From the NCBI RefSeq assembly GCF_004791165.1, contig NZ_SRUZ01000014.1, forward strand, positions 21,452 through 85,451: 64,000 bases of DNA, given 5' to 3'. This DNA is from Mesorhizobium sp. M8A.F.Ca.ET.218.01.1.1. Its GTDB lineage: Bacteria; Pseudomonadota; Alphaproteobacteria; Rhizobiales; Rhizobiaceae. This document shows, piece by piece, positions 17,201-26,258 of the stretch. Position numbers and translations under genes: made by a program. Position 1 is the stretch's first letter. The number at the start of each line of letters is the position of its first letter. Under the pieces are notes generated by a model. It worked only from the letters and a program-made list of their open reading frames with translations. It did not search any database and was not told the DNA's origin.

Positions 17201-20200
17201 TTCCCAGATCGAGTCGTTGCCGTCGCCATAGCCGAACAGATAGGTATCGGCACCGCCGGCGCCGTCCAGCTGATCGTTGCCGGCACCGCCATAGATGGTG
17301 TCGTCGGTCCAGAAGCCCCGGATCGTGTCGTTGCCGGACGTGGCCTGCTCGGAGATCAACTGCTGAGCGACGTCGAACTTGGTCAGGACCGTATTGTCCT
17401 CGAAAACGAACTGCTCGATATCGTACCAGGTGAACCAGTTCCACAGGGCATACTCGCCCGAGATGGTGAGCGTTTCGCCGGTCGAATTCAGCGTTGCTAT
17501 GAGATCATTGCGATCGGCACCAAGCGAGAAAGTGACGTCGTCGACGCCTATGCCCGGACCGAAGCGAACCGTGTCGTTGTCGCCCTGCAGAACGACTTCC
17601 AGACTCTCGTGAATGACATCATGTCCGTCGCCGTATCCGAAGAGATAGGTGTCGTCGCCGTCGCCACCCGCCAGAATGTCGTTGCCGGCGCCGCCGGCGA
17701 GTGTATCGTTCCAGGGAGATCCGTGGATGTCATCGTCGCCCGACGTTGCTTGATCGGCAAGATAGCGCGCGACGAAATCGGTCTCGGTCCAGACCGTGCC
17801 GTCGGCAAAATGGATTTCCTCGATGCCATCCGGGCGCCAGTTGATGTTGGTGTGCCAGAACTGGTTGACTAGGCGGATCGAGCCGCCGTCAGGCATGTTG
17901 AGGATAAGGTCGTTGGGCGCTGCCGGGTCGCGGCTGAAGTGGACATCGTCAGGATCGATGCCGGCCAGTTCGATGATATCGAAGGTGCCGCCAAGCACGG
18001 CCTGGCCGTTGTCCCAGATCCTGTCATGACCATCGCCGAGCGTATAGCGATAGATGTCGTTGCCGTTGCCGCCGCTCATGAAGTCGTCACCGCGGCCGCC
18101 CTCGAGGATGTCATAGCTGCTGAAGGCATAGATGGTGTCGTTGCCGTCGGTGCTTGCCCGATCGAGCATCTCCAACTGCAGGTCCACCCATGAAAGCGTA
18201 TGCGCCTGGCCGGCGCGGTCGACATAGTTGAAATTGTCGATGCGGTTGAAATAGACGACATCGGGAATGAACGGATAGATCGCGTAGAACTGGTTGACGA
18301 TCGTCACATCGCTGCCATCGGGAACTCGCAGCGTCAGATCCCACGAGTTGCCATCTCTCAGAAGCTGCAGCTCTTCGAGATTGAACCGCGTGGTGAAGGT
18401 CAGCGCGTCGCCGTCCAGGCCGCCAAAAATGTTGCCGGCGCCATCATCGATGCGGTCATGGCCATAGCCCTCGCCGAACAGGTAGGTATCGTTGCCGTTG
18501 CCGCCCTGGGCAAAGTCGTTTCCGCGGCCGAGATCGATATGATCATCGGCGTTGAAGCCATAGATGTTGTCATCGCCATCTGTCGATTGATAATCGATGA
18601 GGCGGTCCATGATCTGCCGCTCGGTGATCGACGATCCGTCGGTGAAGACGATGTATTCGATGCTGCTGGTGAAGAACTCGGGATAGACAAACGGATAGAG
18701 CTTGTTGTTGGCGTCCTCCACGACGATCTGGTCGCCGAGATTACCGTAGTGGATGGTGTAGTCGCTCGAATTGCCTTCTCGGGTGAACCAGACGTTCGCG
18801 GCCGTGATGCCGGCGCCGAAATAGATCGAATCCGCCATCGAGCGGAAGGGATTGTTCTCGAAGTCGTGGATCACGTCATGGCCGTCGCCGAGGTCGAAGC
18901 GGTAGATATCGAAGTCGCTGCCGCCTTCGAGCCGGTCGTCGCCCTTGCCGCCCCAGATGTAGTCGGTGTCGTTCGAGCCGGTAACGGTTGAACTGCCGGG
19001 ATCGACGGTCGCGGCTTCACGTGTCAGGTCGGCATCGTTCCAGGTCGTGCCGTCGGCGAAGACGATCTGATCGATGCCCGAAACCGGCCATGCGTTGCCG
19101 ATCAGGTCGCTCGGCCATTCGCCGGCGAACTGATCCTTGATCGTCACCGTCTCGCCCGTGGCAATCAGGGTCAGAACGAGATTTGAGCCATCACGGGTGA
19201 CGTCGAAATCGGATGCGACGTGCTGCGAGAAACGCACCTGGTTGCCCGTGCCATCGGCGAGCACGACAGTGTCCTCGATGACGACGTGGCCGAGATTGCA
19301 CCCGAAGACGTAGGCGTCGGCGCCCGCCTTTCCGGAGACGTTGGTCTCGTCACCATTGAGGTAGAACAGGTCGATGTCGTTGCTGCCAACGACATCGCCG
19401 CTGGCGGCGATGATCGCGTCGCCCGGCAGGCCGATCGCGGTCGCGACATCGACGAAGTCCAATGTCGATCCGGCCGTCTCATAGCCATCGACGACATTCT
19501 GCAGCAGGAACGGGTTCGTGTTCTGCAGAAAGGCCTCGCCGCGCTGGAAATTGCCGATGACGTAGTCCAGCAGCGGCTTCCAGTCATGCAGCCAGTCGAT
19601 CGGATCGGCGTGTGTGGCCGCTTCCGCGATGATTTTCTCGAACGACCCGCCGAGCTGCCGCAGATGATTGGTCGCGACGAACACATTGGCGTCGGTGTCA
19701 TAGGCAAGGTCACTGAAATAGCTGGAGAGCGGGCCGCCCTGCACCGCGACCCTGACGGCGAGTTGCTTGTAGCCTTCCTCCATCCGCGTGATCGTTTCGA
19801 TCAACGTCGCGACGGGCGCCGATTGCGGTGCCGGCCGCTGGTAGAAGACGGACAGGTCGCCGCCGATATAGCGCTCGAAGAAGGCCAGGTCTTCGCCCTG
19901 GACCCAGTCGAGAGCGGTGCCGGGCGTCAGGCCTAGATCACCGGTTGCGCTGTCGACGACCGGCCGAGGCGTACCGCCGATCGATCCCGCCTGGTAGGTT
20001 ACAAGGCCGCCATCGGTGCCTTTCAGATAGTATCCACCGGAGGCCGGGTCGAGTTCGTATGCGTCGCCGGTGCCGAACAAGGCATCGTAGAGGTCGTGCC
20101 AGTCGCCGATCGCTGAGCCGGTCGACAGATCGGAATCATGGCTGTGCACGATCCTGGCGCCGCTGGCGAATTCGACCGTGGTCAGCGTGATGGTGCTGCC

Positions 20201-23200
20201 GTCCGTGTCCTGCACCGTCGATTGCGTGCCGCCCCAGACATAGTCGACGATCTGGCCGCCGACGCGCACCACCAACAGATCGGGCAGGTTTTCGAGGCCG
20301 GTGACGATGGCGCCGGCATCGTCGCGCACGGGCGCTGCATTGCCCCAGATTTGGGCGATCGGGCGCACCGCGGCGACAAGCGCGTCGAGGTCGTTGGTGT
20401 TGAATGCCGCCAGCAGACCCTCGATGGCAACAGCCCGGTCATGCGCCGCCTGCTGCTGCACCGGATCGGCGGGATTCTGCATATAGCTGATCGCCGAGCG
20501 CAGATCGGTCAGCGTGCCGAAGCCCTTCAGGTTGGGCAGCGCGGCGGCCTCGGCGGTGACCGTGATGGGCGGCCCATCATAGCGGGTGTTCATGTCGTCG
20601 ATGTTGAACAGCACCTCGCCGACGGTTCCAGTCGAGCCGTCGGCCCGGGTGAAGCCCGAGGTTCCGATGACATGGTTGCCATTGATGGTGTCGAGGATCA
20701 CTGCTTCGCCGTTCGGGCCGATCTCGACGGCGCCATTGCCGACGGTGGGCAGAGTGAACGAGACGATGCCATGCTGGCCGACCGTCTTCAGTTCTGCCGC
20801 CTCGGAAATCAGGTTGCCGTTGAAATCCTGCCAGACGAGCAGGCTGCCGAACGTATCGGAGCCGTTGACGATGCCATCGCCGTTGAAGTCGGCAAGGCCG
20901 TTGTCGGCGGCGTCGACGACGCCGTCATGATTGCCGTCGAGGGCTGCAAGGATGCTGTAGCCAAAGGTGTCGCCATAGCCGAACAGCTCGCCGCCGCCAT
21001 CGATGACGCCATTGCCGTTGATGTCGCGCGCCAGCATGCCGTCGTCTGGCTTTGCCCAGGCGGTGCGCTCGGAATAGAGGTCGAAGTCGACGTCGAAACG
21101 TGCCGACGTCCCGGTGCGCATGGTCAGTTCGAGCCCGTCGCCATCCAGATCGAGCACCAGCGGATCGGCGGTTTCGGGACCGCAGGCGCCGGTGAGCATG
21201 CGCAGTTGAAGGTCGACCAGGCCCCAAAGACCAATCTCGTTGGCCATCTTGGGACGCTCGTCCATTAGCCTATGCGAGGTGATGGTAACTTCGGCGAGAA
21301 GGATGTTGCCTGGTCCGGTACCGACACCGAATTCCCCGCCTTGCACCTGCTGCTGCCAGCCCTCGATAAACATGTGGGGATCGCGGCCGTCAGCCGGGAT
21401 CATCCAAGGATTGATGACGAGCAGGTCACCATCCTGGTTGATGCCATACTGCACACCGTAGGCGCCGACCGCATAGGGAGATTCCGAGGCGGAATTCTTC
21501 CACCCACCATAAAGGTTGAGCGTGCCGAATAGGGTTAGCCGATCGTCGGCATCAAAACCTTGCACGAGGATACCAGGCTGTAGCCAGACTTTGTCCTGCC
21601 CATCACCGAGTTCGACGATCGAACCGTATTGCGCACCAACGAATACGTCGTCCTGGTTCGTCAGGACAATCCTGTCGGCACCCTCGACGCGCAGATTGTC
21701 GACGTTGCCGAGGCCACTTATGAGCCCCAGTTCAGTCGCCAAACCGCCGGTTTGCGAAATGCCGCCAGTGAGCAGGCCCTGTTCGCGCTCTGTCGTGAGG
21801 CCGTTGAAATAGACCAGACCATGGCCGAGGCCGGAATAGTCGACCGTGTCGACATTGTGAATGAAGGCATCTTGGTCGAGCGTGTCGCCGGGCTTCAGTT
21901 CCGACTGGACGCGCCGAGACGTACCCATGTCGATGATGATTTCGGCATCGAGAGCTTGGTCGGTTACCTTCAGGGTGTCGCCATTGTCAGACAGTTTCAC
22001 TCGCTCGATCGAGATCAGTGTATCTGTCCCAGCGGTGTGATTGGTCTCCATATCGCGGACGACAATTTCTATGCTTTTATGACCTTCCTCGGAAACCGCT
22101 TCGAGTCGCTCGACGATGACGCCACTTCGGCTTGCCGCCGTGGGTTCGTGCGTCACTGCATCGATCAGATCAGGGGATTGGGCGCCTGAATAATATTTTA
22201 TTGTGTCGGCATCATCCGAGCCATGGTTTCCAAGAACCCACTGCCTCCAAGAGATGGCGCGCTCGGCGCCGCCGACATAGGTGTCGTCATCGTCACCGCC
22301 GCTAGGTAGGCCCGCATTGGCCATCCCGGGCAATGCGATGAATGTGTCATCTCCTTTGCCGCCGGCCAGAAAATCTTGCCCCGCCCCGCCCACAAACGTG
22401 TCGTTTCCATCACCCCCGAAAAGGATGTCCGATCCACGGCCTCCTTCTAAAAAGTCAGCGCCCGCCCCACCGACCAAGATGTCGTCACCTGCGAGACCGA
22501 CCAGATGATCGCTGCCGGTGCCACCCACGAGAGCTGAATTGATATCAACGCCGTTGTGGGTCTGCGCATGAATTGTGATCCCTGTTCCCCCTTGAGCATC
22601 AAACCCGTAGTATTGGATCTTCTTGACAGCAGTCTCTCGGGCGGTATCGTCACCGGTGTCCCAGACCGTCCTGATTGCGGTTTCAAGGAGAGAGGTGGCA
22701 TCGGCGTCTGGCTTTCCTGAAGATGCCAGCCCCTGATAAACAGCATCAAGGGCGAATTGCCTTGGTTGCTCCTTTTCCAAAGTGCTTAGTCCCACTGAGC
22801 TGGGCGCGACATAGTCGATGACAGCATTGATCTCGTCCGAAAACTCGACGGACAGAACACCGGAGTCGACCAGGCCTGATTTAAGAATACCGAGGGATGT
22901 GCCACCTCCGACCGTGCCCGCTCCCTCCGTTTTAGCAAAGCGGTCGGCGTACCACGTAGCCAACTCCGCAAGCAGAATCTGGGCCCCGCCAGTAGAAACG
23001 TATGACTGGGGCGCTTGGTGCAAGATGGCGTTCAACTCGCGCGTGTCGTCGGCTAAAGCATCCAACCCGCCCTGCGCAGCCAACCCATGATCGGGGTTTT
23101 CCGAATTGAAAGCGAGATCATCGGCAAGCCTGATGCGAACCGCGTAACGTGCGTTAAGCTGTGCTATCAGCGTCGCATCGGTGACCTCAACGCCAATTTC

Positions 23201-23938
23201 GGTCTCCGTGTTGTGTCGCCATCCGACAACGTCGTCGTTCTCGCCGAGAATTGGAGTGAACCCATCAATATTATACGGATCACCTGCTAGGCTGGGCACC
23301 TCGTGCGTGATGGTATATTCGTAGATACGCGTGATGATATCTGCCATGACTGACGATGGCACTTGAGCATTCACTGCCGATATAGCCTGTTCAGCCGTTA
23401 GACCAAACTTTGCCATCACATCGTAAGTTGACTTCGCGTTCGCCGCTATAAATTTATCATAGTCGAGGGGATTGTTCGTGATTCTCTGACCTACGGTATC
23501 GCCCAGCGTCTCTGATAGTTGAAAATTCCAATAGTAGAACGCACCGCCCCAACCGCCATATGTTTGCCCACCACCCAATACCGCCTGGCCGACATCTCTT
23601 TTTACGATTTCCTCAATCGACGGCATCACGCGATTGGAGATCACATCTTCCAGTACTGATCTACCTATGAACGTCGAATTTTGCTGAATATCGAAGTCAG
23701 TTATGCCATCGAACAGGAAACCATTTCTGGTGACACCGCGAACGAAACTGGCTGCTTCGCTTGTCGAATCATTGATATTGATCTCGCTAGCTTTCGTCAG
23801 CCAGTATGCCGTTGATGAAGAAGCAGGATCCGATTCTATTGCTGATCGAATAAAAATATAGCCTGCCCAAAAATTGTCATTTCCATTATTTGTGATAGCC
23901 TTTAACGTCTCGACTTGATCATCCGACAGCGCAACCAT
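14201..23938 (-). CDS. Giant RTX (repeats-in-toxin) calcium-binding exoprotein, 3,245 aa
   Basis: This secreted protein is the evident substrate of the exporter just downstream. It starts at an ATG with a GAGGATATATC ribosome region. Order of parts: an unrecognised N-terminal domain (about 1-470); a classic RTX block (about 480-560, GGxGxDxLxGGxGxD); a dockerin/EF-hand-like stretch near 925-1050 (LVLDLDGDGLELT, DINGNGVIDGGGELFGYGD, DFNGDGIVNGSD); many modules with DDTYLFGYGDGHD repeats (about 1650-2850); a cadherin/He_PIG-like domain (about 2870-2960); and two 102-residue cadherin-like modules. The terminal FVFGPNFGNQQIEDF and LTLKNVALANLHQDDFQF segments form a type I secretion signal. The upstream HlyC-type gene suggests fatty-acylation, hence possible pore-forming toxin activity; the N-terminal domain may instead be enzymatic or adhesive. 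Confidence 0.93.
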   Translation of the reverse strand: MVALSDDQVETLKAITNNGNDNFWAGYIFIRSAIESDPASSSTAYWLTKASEININDSTSEAASFVRGVTRNGFLFDGITDFDIQQNSTFIGRSVLEDVISNRVMPSIEEIVKRDVGQAVLGGGQTYGGWGGAFYYWNFQLSETLGDTVGQRITNNPLDYDKFIAANAKSTYDVMAKFGLTAEQAISAVNAQVPSSVMADIITRIYEYTITHEVPSLAGDPYNIDGFTPILGENDDVVGWRHNTETEIGVEVTDATLIAQLNARYAVRIRLADDLAFNSENPDHGLAAQGGLDALADDTRELNAILHQAPQSYVSTGGAQILLAELATWYADRFAKTEGAGTVGGGTSLGILKSGLVDSGVLSVEFSDEINAVIDYVAPSSVGLSTLEKEQPRQFALDAVYQGLASSGKPDADATSLLETAIRTVWDTGDDTARETAVKKIQYYGFDAQGGTGITIHAQTHNGVDINSALVGGTGSDHLVGLAGDDILVGGAGADFLEGGRGSDILFGGDGNDTFVGGAGQDFLAGGKGDDTFIALPGMANAGLPSGGDDDDTYVGGAERAISWRQWVLGNHGSDDADTIKYYSGAQSPDLIDAVTHEPTAASRSGVIVERLEAVSEEGHKSIEIVVRDMETNHTAGTDTLISIERVKLSDNGDTLKVTDQALDAEIIIDMGTSRRVQSELKPGDTLDQDAFIHNVDTVDYSGLGHGLVYFNGLTTEREQGLLTGGISQTGGLATELGLISGLGNVDNLRVEGADRIVLTNQDDVFVGAQYGSIVELGDGQDKVWLQPGILVQGFDADDRLTLFGTLNLYGGWKNSASESPYAVGAYGVQYGINQDGDLLVINPWMIPADGRDPHMFIEGWQQQVQGGEFGVGTGPGNILLAEVTITSHRLMDERPKMANEIGLWGLVDLQLRMLTGACGPETADPLVLDLDGDGLELTMRTGTSARFDVDFDLYSERTAWAKPDDGMLARDINGNGVIDGGGELFGYGDTFGYSILAALDGNHDGVVDAADNGLADFNGDGIVNGSDTFGSLLVWQDFNGNLISEAAELKTVGQHGIVSFTLPTVGNGAVEIGPNGEAVILDTINGNHVIGTSGFTRADGSTGTVGEVLFNIDDMNTRYDGPPITVTAEAAALPNLKGFGTLTDLRSAISYMQNPADPVQQQAAHDRAVAIEGLLAAFNTNDLDALVAAVRPIAQIWGNAAPVRDDAGAIVTGLENLPDLLVVRVGGQIVDYVWGGTQSTVQDTDGSTITLTTVEFASGARIVHSHDSDLSTGSAIGDWHDLYDALFGTGDAYELDPASGGYYLKGTDGGLVTYQAGSIGGTPRPVVDSATGDLGLTPGTALDWVQGEDLAFFERYIGGDLSVFYQRPAPQSAPVATLIETITRMEEGYKQLAVRVAVQGGPLSSYFSDLAYDTDANVFVATNHLRQLGGSFEKIIAEAATHADPIDWLHDWKPLLDYVIGNFQRGEAFLQNTNPFLLQNVVDGYETAGSTLDFVDVATAIGLPGDAIIAASGDVVGSNDIDLFYLNGDETNVSGKAGADAYVFGCNLGHVVIEDTVVLADGTGNQVRFSQHVASDFDVTRDGSNLVLTLIATGETVTIKDQFAGEWPSDLIGNAWPVSGIDQIVFADGTTWNDADLTREAATVDPGSSTVTGSNDTDYIWGGKGDDRLEGGSDFDIYRFDLGDGHDVIHDFENNPFRSMADSIYFGAGITAANVWFTREGNSSDYTIHYGNLGDQIVVEDANNKLYPFVYPEFFTSSIEYIVFTDGSSITERQIMDRLIDYQSTDGDDNIYGFNADDHIDLGRGNDFAQGGNGNDTYLFGEGYGHDRIDDGAGNIFGGLDGDALTFTTRFNLEELQLLRDGNSWDLTLRVPDGSDVTIVNQFYAIYPFIPDVVYFNRIDNFNYVDRAGQAHTLSWVDLQLEMLDRASTDGNDTIYAFSSYDILEGGRGDDFMSGGNGNDIYRYTLGDGHDRIWDNGQAVLGGTFDIIELAGIDPDDVHFSRDPAAPNDLILNMPDGGSIRLVNQFWHTNINWRPDGIEEIHFADGTVWTETDFVARYLADQATSGDDDIHGSPWNDTLAGGAGNDILAGGDGDDTYLFGYGDGHDVIHESLEVVLQGDNDTVRFGPGIGVDDVTFSLGADRNDLIATLNSTGETLTISGEYALWNWFTWYDIEQFVFEDNTVLTKFDVAQQLISEQATSGNDTIRGFWTDDTIYGGAGNDQLDGAGGADTYLFGYGDGNDSIWESSDSIWVSTDQDRIKFGAGIDTADVAIAVTGATMNSATFTLTQTGEVLSLALLDQIEFFEFGDQTLTRDQLRQLYVDRQTTTGNDTIVGTSGDEKLTGGHGNDTLTGWAGNDTYAYSRGDGNDVFDDTTAGANASGTDQAVLHDITTASVTVFRSGNDIILKIAETVSGAGDSGQIVLVGSGTENGQNGIETVKFDDGTIWDRATLRDLSLASGSLDGDDVLNGTNASETFQGGLGNDTLNGGLGDDTYIYNRGDGNDVVNEGNGYYTFGGNDTLILHGVTPSSVTFDLTTDRDLIVIIGETAPGAADGGRITLVGTGDSNWDRGIETVRFDDGTVWSKTDLKTRYLEGVNTSGDDTITGFNSSDTFHAGAGNDTLIGGLGDDTYIYNRGDGNDIVHEGNGYYTFGGNDTLILHDIAPATLSFDLSEGDIVLVIGESAPGAADGGRITLVGTGDSNWDRGIETVRFDDGTVWSKTDLKTRYLDGANTSGDDTITGFNSSDTFHAGAGNDRLIGGLGDDTYIYSRGDGNDIIDEANGYYTFGGNDTLILNSIAPASVTFDLTAGNDVVLVIGESAPGAGDGGRITLAGTGDPNWDRGIESVRFANGTVWTKVDLAIWAHSPILANALPDYETSEGASFNAVLPADAFSDPDGQSLVLSAKLADGSALPSWLTFDAATRALSGEPPSGSEGVIDITVTASDGTLHVSDTLSLTIGPAQPAEWIGTDDALTTTAGTALVLNLMANDLIPADANAEHFIWVQPEHGTVYWSSADNSYIYEPDAGFTGTDTLTYGLHDADHLDQTMTPNGVHVTIDVTEAETNPDEWVGNDDALSTREDTPIILNLMANDVIPSGANAEHYIWVQPEHGTISWSSASDSYVYQPDEGFVGTDTLTYGLHDADHLDQTMTPNGVHVTIDVTEGGDTFVFGPNFGNQQIEDFVVGPGTVDVVEFENDVFADFASVLAAAAQVGADTVITHDASNALTLKNVALANLHQDDFQFIAA
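14455..15060 (-). repeat. Two tandem 306 bp cadherin-like modules in the RTX gene
   Basis: Two copies about 306 bp apart encode nearly the same 102-residue module (NLMANDxIPxxANAEHxIWVQPEHGT, then TYGLHDADHLDQTMTPNGV). For example, the segment encoding DQTMTPNGVHVTID appears at about 14,460-14,510 and again at about 14,764-14,815. They lie just before the C-terminal secretion signal. Confidence 0.8.
15355..16560 (-). repeat. Tandem 402-405 bp coding repeats in the RTX gene
   Basis: Three consecutive modules of about 134 codons show very similar DNA. The segment encoding DGTVWSKTDLKTRYL occurs near 15,770 and again near 16,170, with a diverged copy near 15,360. Each unit encodes a GGLGDDTYIYxRGDGND turn, a NGYYTFGGNDTLIL strand, a GRITLxGTGDxNWDRGIE segment and a linker with DDTITGFNSSDTFHAGAGND. 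The near-identity suggests recent duplication and possible length variation. Confidence 0.8.
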
Positions 23939-23963
23939 GATATATCCTCATGCGAATATTATT

Positions 23964-24752
23964 CTAATTCTTCTCAGGCATCCAGCGCATGAGAAGTGTC
24001 CTGATACCCCGAGATGCCTGCTGATACTTTCTAAAAACCTCTCTGCGTATTGCGAATTGCGCAGTGAGATTCATATCTTTTAGATCGAGGTATGCTTGGC
24101 AGTATGTTGGCATGCATGACAACAACAGGCTATCCTTATCATTCCTAAAATAATACTGATCGTTATCTCTTGTAGTGTATTTTGTCTGCATTTTCGACAA
24201 TCCGTCCTGATCGATAATAGTCAGTCCGTCGTCTTGATATAACCTGAGAAGCTTGTCGATCCTCTGGTCAGCGTTGCTTTCCTTTAACGGATAACCTTGG
24301 CCGTAATACTGTATTCCGGTAACCCTAATAACTGAGTCGTCCGGCCCGGGATTCGGCCTGTCCGTTTCACTCGGATGGAACTCCGGTATCCCCCAAAGGT
24401 CGCGCTCGGGCGCCTTCAGGTCCGGTATCCAGAATATGATCCCGACCGACTTACGGTTCGGATTGCAATTGAGATGAGTGGAGAACGGGCGGGGATAGAT
24501 GTAAGCCCATGGTATCTCGAATTTCAGCAGCCCGAGGTTGACCGCGACAGGGTGCGCGGGGTCGATCAGGCGCCTGCGCTCAGCTTCCTTCGTCAGATGC
24601 CCAGGCTCGGCGCTGAGATCTGGTTCCGTGCAAGGCAGCTTGTACACATCTTCCGCCGTTTCGGCGGCGAAAGCCCTTGGTACCAGCAAATAAAAAGCCA
24701 GTAGCGCGACCACAGATGGCAGACGCAATCGATTCTGCGACTTTCCCCACAA
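23964..24752 (-). CDS. Secreted protein of unknown function upstream of the RTX gene
   Basis: I place the start at TTG 24752 because GAGGAAA lies 4 nt upstream and a signal peptide follows at once (about 1-29: basic KSQNRLR, hydrophobic LPSVVALLAFYLLV, cleavage after RAFA). The frame is open further 5' but without a better ribosome site. The mature protein (about 230 aa) has four cysteines and segments such as WAYIYPRPFSTHLNCNPN, VGIIFWIPDLKAPE and YFRNDKDSLLLSCMPTYC. I do not recognise the family. It ends 25 nt before the RTX gene on the same strand, so a periplasmic role tied to the RTX protein (protection, folding or secretion) is plausible inference. Confidence 0.7.
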   Translation of the reverse strand: MWGKSQNRLRLPSVVALLAFYLLVPRAFAAETAEDVYKLPCTEPDLSAEPGHLTKEAERRRLIDPAHPVAVNLGLLKFEIPWAYIYPRPFSTHLNCNPNRKSVGIIFWIPDLKAPERDLWGIPEFHPSETDRPNPGPDDSVIRVTGIQYYGQGYPLKESNADQRIDKLLRLYQDDGLTIIDQDGLSKMQTKYTTRDNDQYYFRNDKDSLLLSCMPTYCQAYLDLKDMNLTAQFAIRREVFRKYQQASRGIRTLLMRWMPEKN

Positions 24753-25226
24753 TGGGTTTCCTCGACGCCCCACTTCTGGCTCTGCTCCTAAATAGAGAAA
24801 TCTCAATTTGCGGGAAAAGCGCTGATGCAAATGCCTGAGCCCGCATCGCACGCTGAGCAGAAATATTGGCCACAGCACGCTTAGACGATGCCGGTTCCCA
24901 CCCGCATATGCCACCAGCCATGCCAAGCGCGACGCCCGACACCATTAAACCCTCGCCGCTTTCATGGGCGCGCGACGATCACCGTCGCGTTACCCCCGCA
25001 GCGAATTTGGTAACATAGCCGTGATCGACTGTTAAGAGTGCACGGGAAAATAACTTAAGAAATTCTTGTTTCTTTCTATAAGAAATGTCTAATTTACACT
25101 TCTATCTACTGTACATGTAGGGACAAGGTCCGTTTCCGCTCATCGGAAGCAATATTTCCTTCCAAATTGAAGGCCGTGCGGAAAAACATGCCGCCAACAG
25201 GCGGCCAACGCTGCTATTTCCAAAAC
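24753..25226. other. AT-rich gap inside the RTX locus, likely promoter region
   Basis: About 470 bp lie between the HlyC-type gene and the secreted protein. The part from about 25,020 to 25,160 is strikingly AT-rich for this genome and contains a short inverted repeat around a CAAATT core (25157-25172). No gene is visible. A separate promoter for the RTX-exporter genes, and binding of an AT-preferring silencer, would fit, but no clear -35/-10 pair was found. Confidence 0.4.
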
Positions 25227-25853
25227 TCACGACGGCACGGGCGCACGCTTTTCACTGAGCTTTTCCAGTATGTCCTTGTCGACCAGCTGCCGGATCATCG
25301 GATGGACGTGCACCGGTGCGCCCTTGGAGAGCTGGCCGAAATTGATCAGCACACTGGTGGCCAGCGCGCGGTTGGCAGCCACCACGTCGAGTAGCCAGAC
25401 GATGTCGCCGCTGTCCCAGTCATTGCCCTTGAGCCGGACCGGGAAATTGCCGGCGCGGGCCTGCTCCTCGATCCTGGCACTGACGACCTCCGACACCTTT
25501 GCCCAGATCGCCATGCCCACCATCGGCCCCTCCTCGGCATTCGCCGGCAGCTTGCCGGAGGCAATCGCGATGCGGTCGCGCAGAAGCGGTTCGAGCACCA
25601 GCCACTCAAGGTCCGAGATCGACAGGTTGCGATAACGCGGCGTCGCCATCAACGCCATGGTGACCTGGGAAAACGCGGTGGCGAGCTTGCTGCGCATCTC
25701 GCGCAGTTTCGCCTGGGCCTTGGCGGACAACTGGGGCTGCGCCGCCTTCACTTCGGCGGTCGCGGCGCTACCCCTGCCAGGTTCGCTCCCACCGCCATTC
25801 TGCTTCGACGACGTCTTTCCGATCTCGTCATTGCCGCTCTTTTCGCTCGCCAT
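25227..25853 (-). CDS. HlyC-type RTX toxin-activating lysine acyltransferase
   Basis: The 208-residue protein starts at an ATG at 25853 behind GCGAGGATTTG. After a disordered N-terminus (about 1-45), the core matches the HlyC family: ATPRYRNLSISDLEWLVLEPLL aligns with the SSPLHRNWPVSLFAINVLPAI region of HlyC, and WDSGDIVWLLDVVA aligns with WTSGDRKWFIDWIA. The aspartate equivalent to HlyC Asp92 is present (D156). The residue at the position of HlyC His23 is Tyr (Y74). HlyC enzymes move a fatty acid from acyl-ACP to lysines of the pro-toxin before export. The gene lies upstream of the RTX gene on the same strand, completing a C-x-A-B-D locus. Confidence 0.82.
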   Translation of the reverse strand: MASEKSGNDEIGKTSSKQNGGGSEPGRGSAATAEVKAAQPQLSAKAQAKLREMRSKLATAFSQVTMALMATPRYRNLSISDLEWLVLEPLLRDRIAIASGKLPANAEEGPMVGMAIWAKVSEVVSARIEEQARAGNFPVRLKGNDWDSGDIVWLLDVVAANRALATSVLINFGQLSKGAPVHVHPMIRQLVDKDILEKLSEKRAPVPS

Positions 25854-26258
25854 CAAATCCTCGCAATGCCTGCAATTTCAACGCGGTCATGGTTGCTGCA
25901 ACAATCGTTCGGGTCAACAACCGAATGTCGTTTCATCGAGAAGCTGCTAGGATCCGGCGACCCACAGCGTGGTATCCGGTACGTCTGCTTCCAGGCGGTC
26001 GCGAGGCTGCCTTCAATGACCAAGATGAGGCGCAAAGCAGCCGTCCGCAATTAAGCTAGCGTCCCTGGTCCCGCCGGATTGCGGAGGCCGAAGCCGCGGG
26101 GCCGAATCTGAGCGGCCGCCCTTTCGAAAAGCTGCGAGAGAGTTAGTGGCTTCGAGGGTCGCTAACCGAGTGAATCCGGCGGTCAGCCATGCTGGCATTG
26201 TGGCTGATTAGACGGCGAGCCACAACCAACACAGACTAAGCCGTTGGCACGACCCGTT
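25854..26258. other. Intergenic region with no supported gene
   Basis: About 400 bp separate the HlyC-type gene from the 3' end of the first adenylate cyclase gene. Short frames here lack ribosome sites and family likeness. It should hold the promoter of the RTX locus and the terminator of the cyclase gene, but neither is clear by eye. Confidence 0.4.

Noticed and set aside
16640..17872. Plus-strand frame of 410 codons in the RTX region
   Set aside because: It is antisense to the repetitive RTX gene and simply mirrors the repeats.
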